Virus record (IMG/VR): IMGVR_UViG_3300021197_001961
Location: 1 to 59,055 of that record
Strand: one strand, 5' to 3'
Length of the DNA stretch: 59,055 nucleotides
DNA from: a virus
The first letter of the stretch is position 1; each line of letters opens with the position of its first letter. This document shows, piece after piece, positions 20,601 through 28,000 of the stretch. The position numbers and the translations under genes were made by a program. Below the pieces are notes generated by a model. That model saw only the letters and a program-made list of their open reading frames with translations, was not told the origin of the DNA and made no database searches.

Positions 20601-21158
20601 GCTAGCTGGGTTCAGTGATAAGTTTGAAGCTCTCTTGTCTGGGACGCTGTAGATGTTATTTTGGTTATTAGAGCCTGTAAACGCAGAAGCAACTCTTGAT
20701 TCTGCTGGTAAGTTCGTGTGTGGTCCGCCCTTAAGAGAAATATATTCGTATGAAGCTGATGCTGGTGCTCCATATGAGCCAGTCACCCCTACCTGGGCTC
20801 CCCACCCACCAGCACATAGGACAACATATCCATTTGTTCGAGGATATCTTTTTTCTAAAATATAGTGATCTAGATAAGAGGAGCTTACTAGATATTCATT
20901 TATCTCCGCTTCGGACCCATCGTATGGATATTGAAGATATACTCTCTTTACCGCATCTTCATAATATTTTTCTGCCAAGCCGTAGACAGCAAAATTTGAA
21001 GCAGAAGAAAAGTCAACAGGGGGAATGAAAATTTGTGATCTTTTATTCTTATTCTCAACATTGGCTATCGATTCGGCTTCCCTGCCCAGAGAGTCTGGTG
21101 TCTCAGCTGATATTGCCCGTGTTGATATTTTATTTTTAAATAAGTCCTTGACGCTCAT
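11628..21158 (-). CDS. Giant tail protein (3176 residues) with gpI-like segment and two LamG/concanavalin-like domains
   Basis: The N-terminal 600 residues contain a first LamG-like domain (about 178-365; includes STVEFWLKKS, IWHHYAITF, AKLYIDGDLND and SLDEFRYWK). A segment at about 480-600 then ends in YINKSKGTEKAFRNLIHCYG, which resembles the KGT-x(4)-L pattern of phage tail protein I (gpI). A second LamG-like domain lies at about 1520-1715 (FSFSMWLSC, WNHFAMTY, NFYINGVEAGG). LamG folds usually bind glycans or proteins, so this is a strong candidate for a baseplate-to-fibre or host-binding component. The other 2,000 residues are Ser, Thr, Asn and Tyr rich without recognised motifs. The size is exceptional for a single tail protein; I see no internal stop or frameshift. 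Confidence 0.75.
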   Translation of the reverse strand: MSVKDLFKNKISTRAISAETPDSLGREAESIANVENKNKRSQIFIPPVDFSSASNFAVYGLAEKYYEDAVKRVYLQYPYDGSEAEINEYLVSSSYLDHYILEKRYPRTNGYVVLCAGGWGAQVGVTGSYGAPASASYEYISLKGGPHTNLPAESRVASAFTGSNNQNNIYSVPDKRASNLSLNPASGSTVEFWLKKSEFVTSLTEKEVVFDVWNNEATTLGTYGRLMVELSGAISSVSPFRITYASGTSGFKNHRIGLLTAADVADDIWHHYAITFVSSSTALTAKLYIDGDLNDTETTSSTVNEVTGALVASIGALRTSPTGSTYATQGWGKLSASLDEFRYWKIERTAEDVGRNFFTQVRGGTNTDDANVDLGVYYKFNEGITGISSNDSVVLDYSGRISNGSWTGYNTSARNTGSAMVSSSAALAEFEDPIIYSDHPSVTALLSELQDSGSVYDVNSNSNIYNSLPAWIQEEDSSGDLKNLVQVMASYFDRLQSQIKEVPKIKNLQYQSSSNAPAPFASNLVNSTGMTSPEIFVDANIMEMILSRDENRDYNLDIDEVKNRIYQNIYNNLVYINKSKGTEKAFRNLIHCYGIDEELIRLNTYGNNVTYELKNNFKSRAVAKNLVNFNTTENFDATIYQYADPSDSNTVSFISGTGADLLESYIGFTLEGEMIFPVPTDPCVENSFSSDFLTVSLMGMHRAEGTTPTDTTVPAADTADLRIIAVRPNLDSADAYFKLTSSISQIESITTDTYKDVFNNTKWNFAARLINTKYPLGDVITGVAGDSYQVEFYGVNMDLDIAREEFFLSSSVKANSAAIDFLHSDKRIFAGAHRTNFTGSVLQQSNVKLSNVRYWADYVSNAVIAAHARDTDNNGTLNPHRNAFLTQTSLTGTYIPEIETLALDWNFYNITGSNASGRFIVDDYSSGSTTEQARYGWYGNIVKAQHTGRGDFFGASDSNAIDRDYIYVARQSHPEIVHSSEMIRILDSDDEFFNRDQRPINYFLSIEKSMYQVISDEMINTFATILEFNNLIGDPINRYRQDYKLLEKARNLFFEKVENIPDLDKFIDFYKWIDSSLSGFLQQIMPSSAASSEGVQNLVESHILERNKYWTKYPTIERRSPTLTGSAPIPTDSGFASTAPSNQSSATTNQQYWQQRASRTEAPLATGDNTFDLSRQALFQALTGSYRRSAAYSFSAVTEQQKASPRRMIHGGINYAPSKNRNIVLNATSPQGPQAASGTPLNVMLIDNTDVIQPTNITGSGPEEKEKKFLSYKVSLRRDQELGSKTQGRDGYAGIMKGALASPFNLISSSVNTGYNKLVVENFSSGTMLTNLHADTTVASNDIPMQGPFTERHVGGHQSRHASINRYVSSRTTINKIDNKNVRGEAYQILLGTQYGTDDTFIGITEAQYPYPVGPYPEPGRKKAVYYRQEFAKRPVNIRNIKHTTASFDLGNYDKDYQIVQTTGRSLNNRYFIDNEGVQLPSLYHSGDSYTAINYLNTKQITALSGTLGAAGAPGYRISTDTSLNNPTAFSFSMWLSCSNATAQSTDRYLISIGSDNLSAFGRAMYIDTSNKMILKLGYTTTDGIWTSDATIWSSTGWNHFAMTYNNGDGDANFYINGVEAGGSFTTSPVGTFETPASDSTLLCRRNNSSGVITNNTSFYSGSAAEASYWNKKLTSVEIGEIYERGNAGDNEGPQDLTEHSAVANLVSWWRFGEDTSDTEMLINDQVNSNDAAGIALQADNGMELRDLTAADLLIAGGGTTSTVLRHPTLPATTNVNSLIGIRPQSANGGNFFGHHQTAPVETSNRFSGSTNFSVPDRGRNSDIIVNRFSAPGGPEVNSAGYLDLAASEKSVYNALPFRNLSVLGSGSGESNPTIRVMDHLDKQRGLRTLRALHAGQFGHDATYGSVTADNYITQPSYHKNNRNSLKRIGFSGIAGFDNHSYVSASVHDNDNVSYSIPRSDLQYSWITASYQTSRIVGHAWNDSIVSSSGGGFQQAISFVTSSHTGAAGISVDFANLNTLIVDPIDIANNIVSSSNSEYRNTAIGTMTPAGVLHGLLLHRNGAYGVNTWKQIRAGESALARALRKRNIISYVEGASYNYPLNVRSSSVAPRLGAISHFTESVVVSKYAPIEQELSVRALNADGTITTQDTIYDSTYANNRTGFTSNLLNNLYNVSPNSIQPYDELKALYLNGATEDPNSPVEEFISLTYKENVYPSALNMYSSSIRVRQNYQNKFWRDLRQSRTQKDLTIVKGFALTNNNLIKSQSMWSLDADEDFLTGRFTARTGTGSNAGLLQQRYNQFHSGTRANITASAQYARIHTVDRPQSVISPVGGYSASVGLELYQTAGNLPFTRAISAGATDELYGGMSLWEAGDQSGKKPWYDNYDDYISEMRLVGKDYSIIPEFRISEHIDRYVKDLGGNFLAENSVFLQLEGGTSDRDKSDEAQFYKTYTNSDFLKFFQVVRSEHSEVGTPTNLALSCKAIKKFLPYNGFYPAERTVQMSLQFSSSYATNVALTGSDSPTSSSGSVGPNAGLRAFTTPFFGPGILFNTIKSGVAVDYPMFSASVELHSDTSKTTVGATPFISGSGGIGRFHYRIPFEAMIEPENYVVDKDMADMEPSLSCSLMVTASWNGLGDSRYKMMASNFFAEVPDFFLPAGQFTSIVSRPENQFEQVKSGEQYAARVKMFKSLNVSTLRTGSLGYRNPMIPRDLKGDVYETFTMYSRPTAFGPPCGGGTHEPKLTAADGLNLPFTPPYYNGEAWADLIFTSPRNSTSDNPITLQEIFSPGNLSVSYRRVGNEWPAMVENVMYASGNVEYNALQLDASLNLFGQAQVKDLKYNPATGQPTEAQDSTENVWVIQPKFETPMFNFSGSEVTYPVFGSASVGVGMWHQYGTLPESPDRGVFLQIADIPENYIQKALGGTPSTTGSLVDLVGFGTDAKRLGAVAASKTVSEAVVAVPYVVTNGQREFFSIERQKIEKSLRIINFEEQPDINGQGNPGDSVINMVKSMQKYILPPRMDFLQNSDSVEPFSMYIFEFHHTFDQDDLVDIWQNLPPKIAYSFDIDRNDYPPTSQVISEVEIEHPLLADELLSGNLEDRLQWMVFKVKQKAKKNYFDKVIKDSRTQVGNFDRTLGVQVGREDSSRVFDPKYSYNWPYDFFSLVELVKLDAEVDIEPRED

Positions 21159-21160
21159 TT

Positions 21161-22804
21161 TTAGTCTTCTACTCTAAATTTAAACTCTTGAGACTGCTCT
21201 TGCCAATCTCCCACTGAACCATTGTAATAAGCAAATTTAACCCTATATGCGTATCCCGGCTCTAACATGGACATGTCTAGATCAAAGTAACTCCCTGAGA
21301 CATCGAAAGACATCATTGTATGGAGGTCGCTCCCTGTTCCATAGGGTATGGCTTCAACGCCATCGATCACCCTCGCAACTGAGTAGGAGCCACTCTCCAC
21401 AATGAATGGGGGAGTTGTCGCGACCGCCTTAGTGTAAATAGTTGGATTCCAATCTTTTTGGCGCGTGAAAACCCTAAAGCGAGCTGTTTCGCTTCTGTTA
21501 TACATTGGCTTTAGATTGGTTATATTGGTAACAAACTCAGTAGAGGGGTTTTCGGTTGATAGGTCCAATTTGACCGGGCTGAAAGAGCCTGTCCAATATT
21601 GCTCACCACCAACGCCCGTATTCGGGTTGTAGCGACCGGTACCCCATACGTCGAACACTGTAGTTAATGGTGTAGCCGCTGCTGTTAGCGCCACTGAGCA
21701 AGTGTATATGCCAGTCTGCGTGCTTAACCCGCCGGTAACAAAAATCTTAGATGGATCGGAGACATGTGTTCCGTCCTTAACTAGTAAAAGCTCAGACCCA
21801 GAGGGTGCAGTGTTATCATCTGACCCTGAGTAGAATGCAACATAAATTATGTTATCTGTTAGATCTGGAATATTTCTTAGTATACCTCTATGATAGTTAT
21901 AGAGGAATAAAGTGTGTAGATTTTCTTCAGCAGTTGATAATGAACTACTATAAAAGAAATTTCCCCTGTCGTCCTTCTTTGTGTCCTCCCAACGAGCCTC
22001 TAAAACAGGTCGCTTAAAGAAAAACTCAGAACTTCTGGCAAAGAACTTCTTTGTGTAATAGGATCTTCTAGCTCCATCGGTATTGACTGGGACGCTGGTG
22101 GAAGAGTCCCCGGAGGCAACATAGACTTCCTGACTTCCCGTTAGCTTAACCCCGATTCCATAATCGGTCTTACTTCCAAGCACGTTGCCGGAACTATTGA
22201 CAAACTGTTCCACCAATGTTGTGATATCGATCTCTAAATCCTCAGAACCATCATCAAAAGTTTGCGTAAAAGACGAGTTTGTATCATTAAAATAGGCGCC
22301 TCCACCCACTACTGAGCCCTGGGAGCCCCACTTGACTACTCCATCGGTACTACTCGAACCCATGTTAATCCAGTTTGTTCCTATACCATCGCGTGTTACA
22401 TCGGTATAATTGTCCATATCTATACCGTTTCCCTCTTGCCAGTTAAAATCATACTGTTTAGGGATATCGGAACTATGGGCGCCAGAAACAGCCTGAACTT
22501 GTAGGGTAAAATTCCTAGGAAGTGTAAAAGGGGTGGTTGCGTTAAACATTCGCAAATAAAAACTAACACTACCGTAGGCTGGTATTGTGCCAGCTGCACG
22601 ATCTGCTGCTATAGTATCTGTTGGAAACTTTAGCAACGCTCTGGAGAGTTCTGATGAACCTGAACTCTCTTGTGCATAAATTGAAAATATTTCCAAGGAA
22701 TCAGCGCGACCCATGTTAGAACCCGTACCACGAGTGGTTAAATTAGATTTATAGGCATTTGTGATTGTTGTGTCGGCAGATGCCGTATATCTTTTTAGTC
22801 CCAT
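21161..22804 (-). CDS. Virion structural protein with DNRLRE-like N-terminal domain
   Basis: A 547-residue protein. Residues 1-170 have the pattern of DNRLRE-type beta-sandwich domains: TASADTTITNAY at the start, a Gly/Ser-rich stretch, SRALLKFPTDTI, then SVSFYLRMFN. That resemblance is weak and by eye. The C-terminus, around residues 510-540, has GYAYRVKFAYYNGS and looks like a fibronectin-type strand pair. The ATG overlaps the stop of the gp6-like gene as TAATG, so the two are probably co-translated. In T4, gp6 is followed by gp7 and gp8 of the wedge; this protein occupies that place but I cannot show homology. Confidence 0.65.
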   Translation of the reverse strand: MGLKRYTASADTTITNAYKSNLTTRGTGSNMGRADSLEIFSIYAQESSGSSELSRALLKFPTDTIAADRAAGTIPAYGSVSFYLRMFNATTPFTLPRNFTLQVQAVSGAHSSDIPKQYDFNWQEGNGIDMDNYTDVTRDGIGTNWINMGSSSTDGVVKWGSQGSVVGGGAYFNDTNSSFTQTFDDGSEDLEIDITTLVEQFVNSSGNVLGSKTDYGIGVKLTGSQEVYVASGDSSTSVPVNTDGARRSYYTKKFFARSSEFFFKRPVLEARWEDTKKDDRGNFFYSSSLSTAEENLHTLFLYNYHRGILRNIPDLTDNIIYVAFYSGSDDNTAPSGSELLLVKDGTHVSDPSKIFVTGGLSTQTGIYTCSVALTAAATPLTTVFDVWGTGRYNPNTGVGGEQYWTGSFSPVKLDLSTENPSTEFVTNITNLKPMYNRSETARFRVFTRQKDWNPTIYTKAVATTPPFIVESGSYSVARVIDGVEAIPYGTGSDLHTMMSFDVSGSYFDLDMSMLEPGYAYRVKFAYYNGSVGDWQEQSQEFKFRVED

Positions 22805-24612
22805 TATTTAACAGTTCCTATAATATCTCGTTCAGAGAATTTGACCTCAAGAATTACATTCTTTGGTATATTGACAAATCTTCCATCTGTTGACATGTTG
22901 TCCCTTATGTTATAGCCAATGTTAGAATAATCTCCTCCAAATTTATTAATGATTCGAACATTTCTAACGTCTGCGACACCGGGAATCTTATTCAAGATTT
23001 GGTAAACTTCAGCAATATCAAAAGACTCACCAATATCAAACTTTCTACTATTATATCTTTCAGCTAGCGCTTTATTCGCCGCCAAAACAAGACCAAGCTG
23101 TCTATCGGGTGTATGAGCCATCAAAGTATATTTAATTTGGATATTCACTACCTTTGCGTCTAAGATATCAATTGTGTCATTGATCATTTTATACTGACTT
23201 AACCAAGTTTTTAAGTTTGTTTTTACTTGACTGTTTGTTGTCGTTAGTCTGGCGTTCTTATCCTGCGACATTACGTAGAGATTTAAATTTCTCCTAAATG
23301 AGTCGGGATCGCGATAAATCGCACATCTTTTTATGGATCCGTATTGACCAGGCATAGCATAAACCAAAGCCTTGTAATCTTGTTCTGTGACCGCTCTGTT
23401 TTGCGAAGCAAAGTTGTCCATAATTTGCTGCTTTAGCTCAGAGATATCAGGGTTTGAAGTGTCGCCAGCGACAGGACTTAAATTTGTCACATCTAACGAC
23501 CCTAGGACGCTATTCCTTAAAGAGGTGCCTAAGACGGTAGGATCTTTAAAGACTAAGTCGGAATTTATAACCTTGTTGATTGCACCTACAGCTGCATTAG
23601 CATTCGTGGTATCATTTTTCCTGAATCTTATAGTTAAAGTAGTATTAGAGGGCGCAATGCCAAACTTATCCGTGTCCAAAAGTTTAGAAGGATCAAAAGA
23701 TTCGTCTGTAACGTAGTCGCGACCATTCCTCTGAAGGACTATATTGGTGGGGTCAGCCACCGATGGACTATTAGTCTCTGAATCTGATCCGTAGCCAAAC
23801 TGCAAAGCTGTCGTTCTGCGAGATCTCTTGATTGTGAATCTTCTTGGCACTACAAACGGCTTAACTATCGCAGGAGGTGCCTCAGAACTACTGGCACTGC
23901 CGCTTCGATTAGCAATGCTCCTATAGACTACATTTTGAGACAAATAGGGCACTTCATAATAAATATGCCCTTCTGAATCAGACACTGATAGCACTTCTAC
24001 TATATCCCTTGTAGACAGTGTAATCTTTCTAAATCTCTCAAAATCGGTTACCGTTATGGTCTCAGTGCCCAACTTGCCAGATACTACTGGACCAAAAGCT
24101 TGAATACCATAAGATGTGGGCAATCCGGTATCAACGTTTTGCTCCATCACCACCTGCTCGTTTTCCGGATTTTCAAAATTAATATCTTCTAATAAAATAA
24201 AAGAAGAGCCGCCAGTAGATGATAGTGTGGCACCTGCTTTAAGGATTGGCATATAATTCGTGTCAGGTCCAAGTCCAGTGCCGTTAGCTGGCACCTTAAT
24301 ATAGAAAGCACATACACCATAAGCAGAAGCACCACCGGCAAAACGATACCCCATCTGTTCGCCATGGTTTATAACATTATTATATTCAGTTGCTGAATCT
24401 ACAAAGCTCTCGTTAACTTCGTAATCTAAATAAAATGAAAGTATGTCGCCTACGTATGCGACTGTATCCAACATCAAAGAGCCGAAAGAAGCCTCACTAA
24501 AATCTCGGAAAGTGTCGGGATAGTACCTTTTTGCGTAGTCAACGAGGTCCTGCTTGATGCTATCAAAATCTCTGCTTGTATAGCGAATTGGCACTTTTTT
24601 GTTTCTAGACAT
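22804..24612 (-). CDS. Baseplate wedge protein, gp6 / J-like
   Basis: The 602-residue product starts with IRYTSRDFDSIKQDLVDYAK and continues SFGSLMLDTVAYVGDILSFY, then ESFVDSATEYNNVI. This is the N-terminal pattern of baseplate J-like and T4 gp6-like wedge proteins. The C-terminal half has NRAVTEQDYKALVYAMPGQY, YVMSQDKNARL and EVYQILNKIPGVADVRNV, also typical of the family. These proteins form the ring that holds the baseplate of contractile tails and undergoes the large conformational change on contraction. The gene lies directly after a gp25-like gene, as in T4. A promoter-like octamer lies 26 bases upstream of the ATG. Confidence 0.87.
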   Translation of the reverse strand: MSRNKKVPIRYTSRDFDSIKQDLVDYAKRYYPDTFRDFSEASFGSLMLDTVAYVGDILSFYLDYEVNESFVDSATEYNNVINHGEQMGYRFAGGASAYGVCAFYIKVPANGTGLGPDTNYMPILKAGATLSSTGGSSFILLEDINFENPENEQVVMEQNVDTGLPTSYGIQAFGPVVSGKLGTETITVTDFERFRKITLSTRDIVEVLSVSDSEGHIYYEVPYLSQNVVYRSIANRSGSASSSEAPPAIVKPFVVPRRFTIKRSRRTTALQFGYGSDSETNSPSVADPTNIVLQRNGRDYVTDESFDPSKLLDTDKFGIAPSNTTLTIRFRKNDTTNANAAVGAINKVINSDLVFKDPTVLGTSLRNSVLGSLDVTNLSPVAGDTSNPDISELKQQIMDNFASQNRAVTEQDYKALVYAMPGQYGSIKRCAIYRDPDSFRRNLNLYVMSQDKNARLTTTNSQVKTNLKTWLSQYKMINDTIDILDAKVVNIQIKYTLMAHTPDRQLGLVLAANKALAERYNSRKFDIGESFDIAEVYQILNKIPGVADVRNVRIINKFGGDYSNIGYNIRDNMSTDGRFVNIPKNVILEVKFSERDIIGTVK

Positions 24613-24637
24613 TATTTTTTTACCAAACTTATCAATA

Positions 24638-24645
24638 TAAATAGT
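24638..24645 (-). promoter_or_regulatory. Candidate late promoter element ACTATTTA
   Basis: The octamer ACTATTTA, extending to ACTATTTATA, sits 25 bases upstream of the gp6-like start codon in the 40-base gap after the gp25-like gene. The spacing to the ATG resembles that of the copy at 25056. Confidence 0.45.
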
Positions 24646-24652
24646 TATTTCA

Positions 24653-25036
24653 TTAACTTACGGGCAATAACAAAACATTAGTTGATTTTAACACCTTATT
24701 GAAGTAAGTAATCTTAATTCCTAAAAGATTCTCATTCATGTTCGGATTTGTCAACGATGAAGCAAACTCTACGTTCTGAATTGTTAGATACGGCAAATAT
24801 TTCAGCTGCTGTTCTAACAACTTGCTTCTAAAATCTTCAAAAGTCGCTTGCGTCATCTGCTCGAATAAGTAATTTCTCGCACCCACGCCAAACTCTGGGT
24901 CCATCATTCTTTCGCCCGGGACTGTCAAGATAAGCATTTTTAAATTCTGTGTGACCAGGTCATCATAGTTTTTAATTAATGTGATGCCATCCTCTGTGTT
25001 CACCGTTATTGGCAGTTTTGGAGCAATACCAGACAT
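24653..25036 (-). CDS. Baseplate wedge protein, gp25-like
   Basis: At 127 residues this matches the usual length of T4 gp25 and its relatives (about 130). It has NLKMLILTVPGERMMDPEFG followed by VGARNYLFE, which is the family hallmark (a turn with P-G-E-R, then D-P-x-F-G and a short helix). gp25 initiates the assembly of the wedge core and is shared with type VI secretion systems. A GAGGAG ribosome site lies 7 bases before the ATG and a promoter-like octamer lies 20 bases upstream. It forms the usual pair with the gp6-like gene that follows. Confidence 0.9.
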   Translation of the reverse strand: MSGIAPKLPITVNTEDGITLIKNYDDLVTQNLKMLILTVPGERMMDPEFGVGARNYLFEQMTQATFEDFRSKLLEQQLKYLPYLTIQNVEFASSLTNPNMNENLLGIKITYFNKVLKSTNVLLLPVS

Positions 25037-25055
25037 TAAGAGTTCTCCTCATTCC

Positions 25056-25063
25056 TAAATAGT
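25056..25063 (-). promoter_or_regulatory. Candidate late promoter element ACTATTTA
   Basis: The octamer ACTATTTA on the coding strand is 19 bases upstream of the gp25-like ATG, with GAGGAG between the two. It sits in a 62-base gap (25037-25098) and is the best-placed copy in this window. Confidence 0.45.
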
Positions 25064-25098
25064 CTACTTTAAAATTCAACCCTAATCAAACAATCGGC

Positions 25099-28000
25099 TT
25101 ACTTGCCGCTTCCGCCGCCGCCGATGCCTGGACCAGCACCAAAGCCAATCGCAGAGTCATCATCGTCGTCATCGTCGAAGGTTGTAAAAGAATCCCTAGG
25201 GGGAGGTTCGGGCGGGGGTGATGCCGACTCGGCAGCATTTGGAGTCCTCGCGCCATAACCTGATTCGCCTGCAATAATATCCTTGATTTCTGTCGCGCTG
25301 TAGCCTTCATCCGCTAGTTCGGCGGCTCGGTCTGCCACGGTGCCGTCATAGCCGGGTATTGTTCCACGAGGCGTTTCGGAAAGAGGGTTCTCTTCTCTCA
25401 AGCAAAGCGGATCTTCAAATATTATCCTATCTTGCATGCCAGGGGATAAGCCATCAAGGAACCCAGGTAGATCTAGCGCCTGTCGTGCATCACTAATTTC
25501 TCGACGTGATGGCGATGTGCCGGCGGGACTATAGTTAAAGTCGTTAGACCTATACAATAGGTTGAATAGCCTCTTCAACCTACGCTTCATATTAGGGAAA
25601 AGCTTTTTGCTCCACTGAAAATATCCTCCCGGCGGAGGAAGAGGTATGGGTATGGGAGGAGGAATCGGAGGCATGGGTTGTACTGTCCAGCCGTCAGAAA
25701 CGCCGATAGAATCCAAAAATCCTTCAATGTTGAATATTGAAGTTAAAGAGTTTATAGCCTTAACCGGGGCAGCATAGTCAAACATTAATCTGAACTGGTC
25801 GGTCTGCGTCATTAAGAGCGTTAGCATTCTCCAATTAAAGCCCTCAGACCTAACACTGCTTTGACTTTCTAGAGCAATTGTCCTAAACTCTCCAAATGTG
25901 CCGGTGAATTGCAGTTCCAGTGATTCAGAATATATAATTGGAATAGTGTATACTCCTATTCCGCCGCCACTAATACCAGAATGGGTATATAGGCGGTTAA
26001 CTATGTCGTCGCCGAAGGCACCCATTCTATTTTTAACTAAATCTCCACCAAAATCAGTTGGCTTGGGAACATAAACAAGCCTTAAGCCGTACCTGAAGGA
26101 GGTGAACAATTCTCTTACCTGCGTCGAGGATAACGAATCATAGTCGGCTGAAGCCTCCAATAGCTCCAACATCTCCTCTATGCCAATTGGGGTATTTGTC
26201 GACAGAGAGGAGATCTCTGCTCTGCCGGCTGTATTAAGTTCTGCCTTGATATAAGACTCTAACACGAACTGGCTATCGTTCTCAAAGTCATCTCTAAACG
26301 TCGCGACACCAATATTGGGAAGGATTCTTCCACCAACCTTTGGAACATCGAAGATGTTTCTGCCACCAATCTCGTAAGCTTGTTGGCGTAAGAAATTTAA
26401 TCCAGCATTCTCCACCCATCCGCCGGCGGGGGAAGGAAGGATTTCCTCTATATCATCAGATAATATTCGCAACTCTTCAGAAATCAATTGCTTTAAAATG
26501 ACCATAGCATATTGTTCTGTTTGCCTAATCGCTTCAATCTTACTCTCCCTGCGTAATCTCTTTAGCGTCATAAAAGGACGAGTCTGCCTAGCTGCACGAA
26601 GATCCTTTCTTTGGGGATACTGATATGCTTCCATTGTTGCGCTTATTGTTCGCAAGGCACTGTCAATTTCAGAAGTTATAATTGCTTGCTCAGCATTTGT
26701 TCTACGAATATAGACCTGTACACACTGCTCTAAAAATTCATACCAATATGCATATAGCTTATTCTCCCCGTCAGATGAAACTCCTGGGGCTAGCGCTGGA
26801 CCGCCAGGGTTTGGCGGTTGGCTCTTCAAGCCATTTCGAATCTTCTCAGCCATGTAATCAATCAAAATTTGATCATAAGTATAATTAAGATTTGTCTTAA
26901 ATTTGCCGAATGAAGCATACCCCTGGATGATGTTTTCTACAATATAAACACGAAGGGTGGTCAAGATCGCCCCCTCAATTGAAGCTAGCACAAGTCTAGA
27001 TAATGGTCTAGAATAGGGCGGCTGGCGAACAGTCCTGGGGTTAAGCTCTAGCCTCGGGTCATCTTCTGTTAGACTATACCCACGCAAAGTTCTCTCTTTT
27101 ATTGATTCCAGGTCTAATAATTCTTTTTTATCAGGACAACAGTATGATTCCACAGTCTCTGGTAGCAGAATATCCTTTAACTCTAACCAGCCTCCCTTTC
27201 GTGGCGGCTGTACAAAGATGTTTCCATCTTCTAGGTACACGATGCTATATCCCTTTTCTATCAGCTCTGTATCGATTGCTGGGTAAACTTGAGAATCTGA
27301 AATAGTGTCTAGGTTATATCTTCCATAACTGAATGCATTATTATTATCTGCGATTAACTTTCCAGCCCCCCTAAGTGCCTTCGCTCTTAAGTTCGCCATC
27401 AAAATATACATTTCTCTTGTATACTCTGAATATTCAAATGTCTCGGAGGAAGCAGGATTGGGAAACAGACCTGTTAGTATCATCTGCCTCATTAAGAAAG
27501 TTGTGCCAACATTCAGAGGGTCGTTCCTGCCGCCATACCCTGGCAAGATTGATGCAAGACTTTGCTCCATTTCCTCCTCGTCAAGGGCAGTTATACTACT
27601 GATAACGCCTCCCCCTGATGTGGTGACTGGATCGTCTAGAGAATAGGTTCTATCTTCAGCATCTGTAGAGGTGTATCTTATGGCGTCATATAGAGAATTT
27701 AAACCCAAACCATCACCAGAAGGACCAAGTAATGATTCCAGTTGAAAAAAGATATCCCTGGTGTGGGTGTTTCGAAACTCAATTGTCTTAGAGTCATCAA
27801 TTCCGCTCTGCCCCGCGCTACGAATATGCCTTGTTAGCCTAAACCTGCCCGTGTTGAATTCATAATTCATGCTAAATAAGGTGTCCCCATTAAGTTCAAA
27901 ATTAGCTATGACTGTTTCCGGCTGTTCCTCGGAGACAGTAAATAAATTATTTGAGGATAACTGGTCTTGTAAATATTTTGCCACAGTATCGGGTTTTTTT

